A stretch of 10,859 nucleotides of DNA from Planctomycetaceae bacterium. GTDB taxonomy: Bacteria > Planctomycetota > Planctomycetia > Pirellulales > Pirellulaceae. Below, piece after piece: positions 6,302 through 10,859 of this stretch (position 1 is the first letter of the stretch; each line of letters begins with the position of its first letter). A program made the translations under genes and the position numbers. The notes beneath the pieces were generated by a model, which saw only the letters and a list, made by a program, of their open reading frames with translations, was not told where the DNA came from and ran no database searches. The stretch is taken from NCBI GenBank assembly GCA_022614795.1, contig JAKEHX010000029.1:1-10859 (forward strand). The letters run 5' to 3'.

Positions 6302-7483
6302 CTAAGCGAGCCGCTTCAATGTTTCTGCGTGCTGGGCAAATACGTCTTGCGCGATGAGAGCGAACTCAGTTGATGCCTCGTATTTGTCTTTTAGCGCGCC
6401 CCAATTCACTGTTGGATGGGCAGCGTCACTTAGCGGGGCTGCTGGGATCGGTGGGAGTTTAAAGGCTGGTGCGTGGTCACTTCCTTGCCGGAAAAGTGCG
6501 CAGAATGGAGCGCTCGGGACAGGCGACTTGTCGAAACCAAACTCGCTTTTTCGTAAGAATCTCACGACCCGGTCAATCGATTCCGGGTTATTCACGTCTG
6601 CCCACGGTACGAAAACGCGAATCGGCAACCCCCAGTTTTTCATGGCTTCGACGCAGAGCGCACGGAGAATCTGCGTTCCAAATCCGCGGCGGCGCGCCTG
6701 TGGCTTAACGAAAATCTCCTCAATACAGAACTCTCCGCCTCGGACGCAGGCGAATCCCCACGCTAGACGATTGTCTGTGTCCGCGTCGACGATATCGAGG
6801 ATCCTGAACTGAATATGCGAATCGCCAGGAAGGCTCCAACTCACATGCTGTATTCCGCTTCCGTATAGCTTGGGAAACCGAAGGTGCGGAGGACTGTCGT
6901 ATCCAGTCCAGCAGGTCCATGCCTCGTACATTTCACGGTCAAAGAAATCGTAGGAAATTGCCGCCCAGCCACCGTTCCCCCAGTCGCGGCCCCACGTATT
7001 GGAACTCACCAAGAAATCACGACGACCCCGCCACTCCCTTGGACAAGGCGAAAGAAAAAAAGGTGGATGGACGCCTAGGTTGTGGCCCGCGATCGTCCGC
7101 AGTTTCGATTGGTTAAAGTCCAGCAACCCCTGAGGAGTTGTGCGCCAAGGTTCGGTTACACGGAAAGCCGCGGTCGTGTGGTGGTTTCTGGCATCTGCAT
7201 CGAGAACCTCATGAGCATTGTTTGCGCGGTAATAGAACGTCGTTCTGAACGGCTTAGCTCGCTCGTCGGTTTCTGACGGAGGAGTGCGGATCGGCCACTC
7301 CACGGCACCATCTTTATGTGCTAGACCGAGCCATCCCCATCCTCTGATTATCCGCTGATAGGTGATGCCCCAAACCCCGAGGTCCTTGCCTTGCGCCAAG
7401 GTTCCCTCTAGCTCTCTCGCGCGCGCCCATGACCAACTCGAAGGATCGGTCGGACTCGGTGTTTTTTCATCTGTGTTCATCAT
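6302..7483 (-). CDS. GNAT-domain protein with uncharacterised Trp-rich N-terminal region, operonic with doc
   Basis: A 393-residue protein. Residues 225-335 look like a GNAT N-acetyltransferase domain: RLAWGFACVRGGEFCIEEIF strands, then motif A VKPQARRRGFGTQILRAL (259-276) with R-x-x-G-x-G for acetyl-CoA pyrophosphate binding, and later FLRKSEFGFDKS. Residues 1-220 match no family I recognise and hold about 14 Trp. A Pro-rich linker (about 338-352) leads to a charged helical tail (about 359-393: WGALKDKYEAST, then EFALIAQDVFAQHAETLKRL). The stop codon abuts the doc start with no gap. The first ATG (7481-7483) has AAAGG directly beside it, so spacing is poor; the tandem ATG at 7478 is equally possible. 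This gene occupies the usual antitoxin position. The acetyltransferase fold is fairly secure; an antitoxin or toxin-modifying role is inference. It may also be an unrelated cargo enzyme. Confidence 0.7.
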   Translation of the reverse strand: MMNTDEKTPSPTDPSSWSWARARELEGTLAQGKDLGVWGITYQRIIRGWGWLGLAHKDGAVEWPIRTPPSETDERAKPFRTTFYYRANNAHEVLDADARNHHTTAAFRVTEPWRTTPQGLLDFNQSKLRTIAGHNLGVHPPFFLSPCPREWRGRRDFLVSSNTWGRDWGNGGWAAISYDFFDREMYEAWTCWTGYDSPPHLRFPKLYGSGIQHVSWSLPGDSHIQFRILDIVDADTDNRLAWGFACVRGGEFCIEEIFVKPQARRRGFGTQILRALCVEAMKNWGLPIRVFVPWADVNNPESIDRVVRFLRKSEFGFDKSPVPSAPFCALFRQGSDHAPAFKLPPIPAAPLSDAAHPTVNWGALKDKYEASTEFALIAQDVFAQHAETLKRLA

Positions 7484-7524
7484 CCTTTACTCTACTACAC
7501 CAGTACGTCGAGTCGATACGCCGG

Positions 7525-7578
7525 TGCCACGGCTGGCTTGTCCAGCATTGATGATGGGCGAGCAAGCCAGCAGTGGCA
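7525..7578. repeat. inverted repeat between thrS and the GNAT-doc operon, right bracket
   Basis: TGCCACGGCTGGCTTG (7525-7540) pairs with CAAGCCAGCAGTGGCA (7563-7578), 16 base pairs with one mismatch, around a 22-base loop. On the minus strand it sits 13 bases after the thrS stop codon and could act as a factor-aided terminator, but there is no T-tract. It belongs to the same repeat family as 5863-5888. Confidence 0.75.
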
Positions 7579-7591
7579 GCCACGCTGAACA

Positions 7592-9778
7592 TCAATATTC
7601 ATTTCCCGTCGCCTTACCCTCCAGCCCCGCGGTGCCGCTGTAGGTTTTGCGGACGCGGCGGTCGGCGATCTCGGCGGAGAGGCGGCAGATGGCCTGGTCG
7701 AGGGGCATCGCGCCGAGGTCGCCGTCGATGCGGTCGCGGACGCTGACGGTGGCGCTTTCGGCGTCGCGGGGGCCGACGACGAACATATAGGGGATCAGCT
7801 CGAGCTGCGCGTCGCGGATTTTCGCGCCGAGCTTCTCCGGCCGGTAATCCCCCTTCACGCGCAAGGAGGCCGCGCGGAGCTTCTGCTCGACATCGCGGCC
7901 GTACTGCTCGCTCTTCTCGCTCACCGTGATCACGCGCACCTGCTCTGGCGCCAGCCACAGCGGGAACGCACCGGCAAAGTGCTCGATGAGCACTCCGATG
8001 AACCGTTCCATCGACCCCAGCGGCGCGCGGTGGATCATCACCGGCTGGTGCATGTGGTTGTCCTGGCCGACGTATTCCAGCTTGAACCGGGCCGGCAGGT
8101 TGTAGTCGAGCTGCACCGTCCCCAGCTGCCACTCGCGGCCGATGCAGTCGGTCACGACGAAGTCGGCCTTGGGGCCATAGAAGGCCGCTTCGCCCGGCTC
8201 GGGCGTGTAGTCGATCTTGAGGCGCGAGCAGACCTCTTCGAGCGAGTTCTGGGCCCGCTCCCACACGTCCGCCCCGCCGACGTATTTATCGCTGGCCGGG
8301 TCGCGGAAGCCCAGCCGCACGCGATAGTTTTCCAGGCCCAGACAGTTCAGCACAAACTGCGTCATCTCGATGCAGCCGGCAAATTCGGCGGGGATCTGGT
8401 CGTCCGTGCAAAACAGGTGTGCATCGTCCTGCGTGAAGCCGCGGACGCGGGTCAGGCCGTTGAGCTGGCCCGTCTTCTCGAAGCGATAGACCGAGCCGAA
8501 CTCCGCCAGCCGCAGGGGCAGCTCGCGATAGCTCCGCCGCTCGGACTTGTAGATCTGAATGTGGTGCGGGCAGTTCATCGGCTTGAGGAGGTAGGCTTCC
8601 TGCTCGTTGAACCACTCGCGAATGACGTGCAGCTTATCCTCGTCGGTTTTAGCCGTTCCAAAGCCCGGGAACGAATTGGGCACCAGCCGATCGTCGTTGC
8701 GCTTGAGCGTCTCTTCGAACATGCCGACGAACTTGCCCGCGCTCAGCTTCTCCTGAAACAGCAGGTAGAAGAGCTGCTGGACGCTCTGCATCAGCGGGTC
8801 GAGATAGAACGGCGGGAACTGGCTGTCCATGTAATAGGGAAAGTGCCCGCTGGTCTGGTACATCTGGATGCGGCCGATGTGCGGCGTATAAACGGGCAGG
8901 TACGCCCGGCGGGTCAGCTCGGCCTTGATGAACTCCTCGAGCTGGGCGCGGATCATCGCCCCCTTGGGCAGCCACAGGGCCAGGCCCGGCCCGACGTCCT
9001 GGCTGATCGTGAAAAGCTGAAGCTGCTTGCCGAGCGTGCGATGGTCGCGGCGCTTGGCCTCTTCGATTTTCTTCAGGTGCTCGTCCAGCTCCTCCTTGGT
9101 GAAGAACGCGGTGGCATAGAGCCGCTGAAGCTGGGCGTTGTTGGCGTCCCCTTTCCAATAGGCTCCGGCGATCGAGAGCAGCTTGTAGGCGCCGATCGCC
9201 TTGGGGCTAAGGACGTGTGGCCCGCGGCAGAGGTCGATGAACTCCCCCTGGCGATAGAACGACATCGAGGCGTGGTCGGCCAGGCCCGTGTTGATGTGCT
9301 CGACTTTGTATTTCTGCGCCAGGCCCTGGCAGATTTCCAGCGCCTTGGCTCGCGGCGTTTCGATCCGCTCGAACGGCTCGTCCAGGTCGATGATTTTCTG
9401 CATCTCGGCTTCGATCGCCGGGAAGTCTTCCTCGCGCAACGGCTCGGGCACTTCGAAGTCGTAGTAGAATCCCCCTTCGACGGTCGGTCCGAAGGCGAGC
9501 TGCACTCCCTTCTTGAGCCGCATCACCGCCCGGGCCATGACATGGGCCGCCGAGTGCCGCATGACGCCCAAGGCCGCCGGGTCCTTGGCCGTAAGAATCT
9601 TGACCTGGACCTCCCCGCTTTCAGGGAGTCGGTAGTCGAGGCCGACGATTTTGCCGTCAACTTCGGCGACCAGGGCGGCTTTTGCCAGCCGCGGGCCAAT
9701 GGCGGCGGCGACCTCTTTAACCGCAGCGGAACTGGGGAATTCCTTGCTATTGCCGTCGGGCAGAATGACCTTGAGCAT
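7592..9778 (-). CDS. thrS: threonyl-tRNA synthetase
   Basis: This class II synthetase charges tRNA-Thr in the cytoplasm. I place the start at ATG 9778 (728 residues) because MLKVILPDGNSKEF aligns with the normal TGS-domain start; the longer open frame reads into heptamer repeats. Order: TGS (about 1-62), editing domain with HSAAH (H75, H79) and CRGPH (C184, H188), catalytic core (about 250-605), and anticodon-binding domain (about 612-715). Zinc ligands are C403 (MNCP), H454 (DDAH) and H583 (MIHR). Motif 2 is VYRFEKTGQLNGLTRVRGFT and motif 3 is APLGSMERFIG. About 65-70 extra residues (roughly 322-395) lie between the YYMDSQF and KPMNCP segments compared with E. coli ThrRS, which explains much of the length difference (728 versus 642). 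Residue 405 is His where E. coli has Gly (MNCPGH). The gene looks intact. Confidence 0.97.
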   Translation of the reverse strand: MLKVILPDGNSKEFPSSAAVKEVAAAIGPRLAKAALVAEVDGKIVGLDYRLPESGEVQVKILTAKDPAALGVMRHSAAHVMARAVMRLKKGVQLAFGPTVEGGFYYDFEVPEPLREEDFPAIEAEMQKIIDLDEPFERIETPRAKALEICQGLAQKYKVEHINTGLADHASMSFYRQGEFIDLCRGPHVLSPKAIGAYKLLSIAGAYWKGDANNAQLQRLYATAFFTKEELDEHLKKIEEAKRRDHRTLGKQLQLFTISQDVGPGLALWLPKGAMIRAQLEEFIKAELTRRAYLPVYTPHIGRIQMYQTSGHFPYYMDSQFPPFYLDPLMQSVQQLFYLLFQEKLSAGKFVGMFEETLKRNDDRLVPNSFPGFGTAKTDEDKLHVIREWFNEQEAYLLKPMNCPHHIQIYKSERRSYRELPLRLAEFGSVYRFEKTGQLNGLTRVRGFTQDDAHLFCTDDQIPAEFAGCIEMTQFVLNCLGLENYRVRLGFRDPASDKYVGGADVWERAQNSLEEVCSRLKIDYTPEPGEAAFYGPKADFVVTDCIGREWQLGTVQLDYNLPARFKLEYVGQDNHMHQPVMIHRAPLGSMERFIGVLIEHFAGAFPLWLAPEQVRVITVSEKSEQYGRDVEQKLRAASLRVKGDYRPEKLGAKIRDAQLELIPYMFVVGPRDAESATVSVRDRIDGDLGAMPLDQAICRLSAEIADRRVRKTYSGTAGLEGKATGNEY

Positions 9779-9859
9779 CGGTGGATCAAAGCACGTGGAG
9801 CAGCTGGCTGGGCGGCGTCGATACAAAGGACGGCCAAAGACCCGGCGCTTCGGACGTAA

Positions 9860-9865
9860 AGTATA
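9860..9865 (-). promoter_or_regulatory. possible -10 element for thrS
   Basis: On the minus strand this reads TATACT (5 of 6 to consensus), about 80 bases upstream of the thrS ATG. No good -35 hexamer is visible; its place is taken by the edge of the heptamer repeat. I saw no T-box-like leader, but I could not fold it. Confidence 0.25.
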
Positions 9866-9886
9866 GGGGAACCGAGAGTTGCAGGA

Positions 9887-9965
9887 AGTGCGGAGTGCGG
9901 AGTGTGGAATTCGGAGGAATTGACTCCATTCCGCATTCCGCATTCCGCATTCCGCACTCCGCACT
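9887..9965. repeat. inverted array of heptamer tandem repeats
   Basis: The right arm (9928-9965) is ATTCCGC four times, then ACTCCGC and ACT. The left arm (9887-9910) is the inverse: AGT, GCGGAGT twice, and GTGGAAT. The arms can pair around a short centre (9911-9927). Both variants of the unit (with A or G at one place) occur in both arms. Read through from the thrS side it encodes a spurious SAECGMRNAE-type peptide, not a real protein. Confidence 0.9.
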
Positions 9966-10014
9966 GGAACTCCCTATTGACCTTGCCACCCCATCGGTCA
10001 AGATTGACTCGCTG

Positions 10015-10088
10015 GGGCGGTTAGCTCAGTTGGTTAGAGCGCCACGTTGACATCGTGGAGGTCACAAGTTCGAGTCTTGTACCGCCCA
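10015..10088 (+). tRNA. tRNA-Val (anticodon GAC)
   Basis: A 74-nucleotide cloverleaf: acceptor stem GGGCGGT (10015-10021) with ACCGCCC (10081-10087); D arm GCTC/GAGC; anticodon stem CCACG/CGTGG with loop TTGACAT, giving anticodon GAC at 10049-10051; T arm ACAAG/CTTGT with loop TTCGAGT; discriminator A at 10088. All stems pair. GAC reads valine codons GUC and GUU. The 3' CCA is not encoded (CT follows), so it would be added after transcription. A weak TTGACC (9977-9982) with AAGATT 17 bases later is a possible promoter. Confidence 0.96.
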
Positions 10089-10186
10089 CTCCCGCCGACT
10101 CATCGCGATCGCTGCGGACAGGAATCTTTGCAAGAAAGTGCGCGGAAATCTTGCGGACGGCGCCCGGCAGGCGTAAGATGGTCCCA

Positions 10187-10208
10187 GCCGCCAAGGGCGA
10201 TTGGCGGC
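10187..10208. other. hairpin between tRNA-Val and the second DUF1559 gene
   Basis: GCCGCCAA (10187-10194) and TTGGCGGC (10201-10208) form a perfect 8-base stem with a 6-base loop, about 100 bases after the tRNA. No T-run follows directly. It may help end tRNA transcription or be another dispersed palindrome. Nothing else is evident in 10089-10186. Confidence 0.45.
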
Positions 10209-10226
10209 CGCTTGCGACTGCAATGC

Positions 10227-10256
10227 TTGTGACGGGAAATTCTTCCTTTTTCTAAT
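10227..10256 (+). promoter_or_regulatory. possible promoter for the second DUF1559 gene
   Basis: TTGTGA (10227-10232) and TCTAAT (10251-10256, 5 of 6 to TATAAT) are 18 bases apart. Transcription would start roughly 10-12 bases before the ATG at 10274, which makes for a very short leader. The call is tentative. Confidence 0.3.
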
Positions 10257-10273
10257 CTTCGGGGGTTCTTGCA

Positions 10274-10859
10274 ATGGTCAGACATGGTCTGCGTCGTGCC
10301 GGCTTTACGCTGGTCGAACTACTCGTGGTCATCGCCATCATCGGCGTGCTGGTGGCGCTGCTTTTGCCTGCGGTGCAAGCGGCCCGCGAAGCGGCCCGGC
10401 GCATCGATTGTGCCGACAAGCTCCACAACCTCGGCATCGCCCTGCACAACCACCATGATACGTACTTGTCGTTCCCGCCGGGGCTGGTGGACGATGACAC
10501 GAACAGCATCGGCTGGGCGGTGTCCATCCTGCCATTCGCCGAACAGCAGCCCTTGTACCAGGTGATCGACGCCGCGTTTCAGGTGCCGCCGACGGGCACG
10601 AACATCAAGCCGATCCTCTTGAACAAGACCATGATCGGTCACAAGAACATTGATAATTGGTCCTACAACAACAGCACGGCCGACGTTCCGTTCCTGACCA
10701 ACAACCACAACCAGGCCGCAATTTCGAACATTCCGCCCCGCACGAACGCCGGCAAGACCTACTTGACGCTCTTTTTCTGCCCGTCGAGCGCGGTGGCCGC
10801 GCGAGCGGTTCCGGGCGCATGGCATCCGCTACGAACCGTCCGAGCGGGTGAAGTCCGAC
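10274..10859 (+). CDS. DUF1559 protein with prepilin-type N-terminus, 3' end missing
   Basis: ATG at 10274 gives MVRHGLRRAG, then FTLVELLVVIAIIGVLVALL, a classic prepilin-like signal with Gly10 before the expected cleavage site. QAAREAARRIDC, LHNLGIALHNHHDTY and SFPPG follow, as in the first DUF1559 protein. The frame stays open to the window end (195 codons), so no stop and no H-X9-DG motif are seen. Residues up to FFCPSS (codon at 10787-10789) are normal for the family, but the continuation AVAARAVPGAWHPLRTVRAG is not, and third-position GC drops. The coding signal appears to move to another frame here (see 10785-10859). It is a separate copy from the gene at 3382, with a distinct central region. 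Location and role are as for that gene. Confidence 0.88.
   Translation, partial: MVRHGLRRAGFTLVELLVVIAIIGVLVALLLPAVQAAREAARRIDCADKLHNLGIALHNHHDTYLSFPPGLVDDDTNSIGWAVSILPFAEQQPLYQVIDAAFQVPPTGTNIKPILLNKTMIGHKNIDNWSYNNSTADVPFLTNNHNQAAISNIPPRTNAGKTYLTLFFCPSSAVAARAVPGAWHPLRTVRAGEVR
10785..10859 (+). other. frame-switched tail, possibly phage terminase-like
   Basis: In the frame starting at 10785 the sequence reads RARWPRERFRAHGIRYEPSE then RVKSD. 22 of 24 third codon positions are G or C, against 13 of 23 in the DUF1559 frame over the same bases. From memory the string resembles the C-terminal nuclease region of phage terminase large subunits. This frame has a stop at 10764-10766, so the switch must lie after that point. 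Confidence 0.35.

Noticed and set aside
7525..7578. Classical intrinsic terminator of thrS
   Set aside because: The stem is strong but no T-tract follows on the minus strand and the loop is 22 bases. It is better explained as a copy of the dispersed repeat, though it may still attenuate.
7979..9859. A 626-codon open frame on the + strand opposite thrS
   Set aside because: thrS on the minus strand has every catalytic and zinc-binding motif. The antisense frame is long only because of high GC and codon bias, and its product looks like no protein family.
9779..9964. 62-residue N-terminal extension of ThrRS
   Set aside because: It is translated heptamer repeat and leader DNA (SAECGMRNAE-type peptide); the TGS domain starts normally at ATG 9778.
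9928..9965. Possible CRISPR array in the heptamer repeats
   Set aside because: The units are 7 bases, contiguous, and have no spacers; it is a simple tandem repeat.

Overview
The window looks like a Planctomycetota chromosome, probably of the Pirellulales type. It carries two DUF1559 proteins with pilin-like N-termini, one of them followed by a transthyretin-like lipoprotein. It also has an AsmA-like protein, a threonyl-tRNA synthetase with an extra insertion, and many short GC-rich palindromic repeats of the kind scattered through these genomes. GC is high over most of the window (44 of 60 bases at 1381-1440). It is visibly lower in the 5.9-7.5 kb block (32 of 60 at 6061-6120, 31 of 60 at 6361-6420).

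Layout: 1-3159 (+) is the 3' part of a large AsmA-like envelope protein whose start lies outside the window. 3382-4395 (+) is a complete DUF1559 / H-X9-DG protein preceded by a plausible sigma70-type promoter. 4506-5069 (+) is a lipoprotein gene whose signal peptide appears to be split by an in-frame palindromic repeat. 5070-5322 and 5644-5911 are mosaics of dispersed repeats around a small helix-turn-helix gene (5323-5643, +). 5912-7483 (-) is a two-gene operon: a 393-residue protein with a GNAT acetyltransferase domain, whose stop codon directly abuts the start of a Doc/Fic toxin gene. This lower-GC module is bracketed by a 17-base exact direct repeat. 7592-9778 (-) is thrS. 9887-9965 is an inverted array of heptamers, followed by tRNA-Val(GAC) at 10015-10088 (+). 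10274 to the window end (+) is a second DUF1559 gene whose coding signal switches frame in the last ~75 bases.

How the parts relate: the AsmA-like, DUF1559 and lipoprotein genes are all envelope-related and share a strand, though nothing proves a single transcript. thrS and tRNA-Val are divergent housekeeping translation genes. The GNAT-Doc pair looks like an acquired toxin-type module with no recognisable Phd-like antitoxin. It is the best candidate here for an undescribed system. The second strongest observation is a repeat insertion in the lipoprotein signal peptide that can be reconstructed from the sequence.
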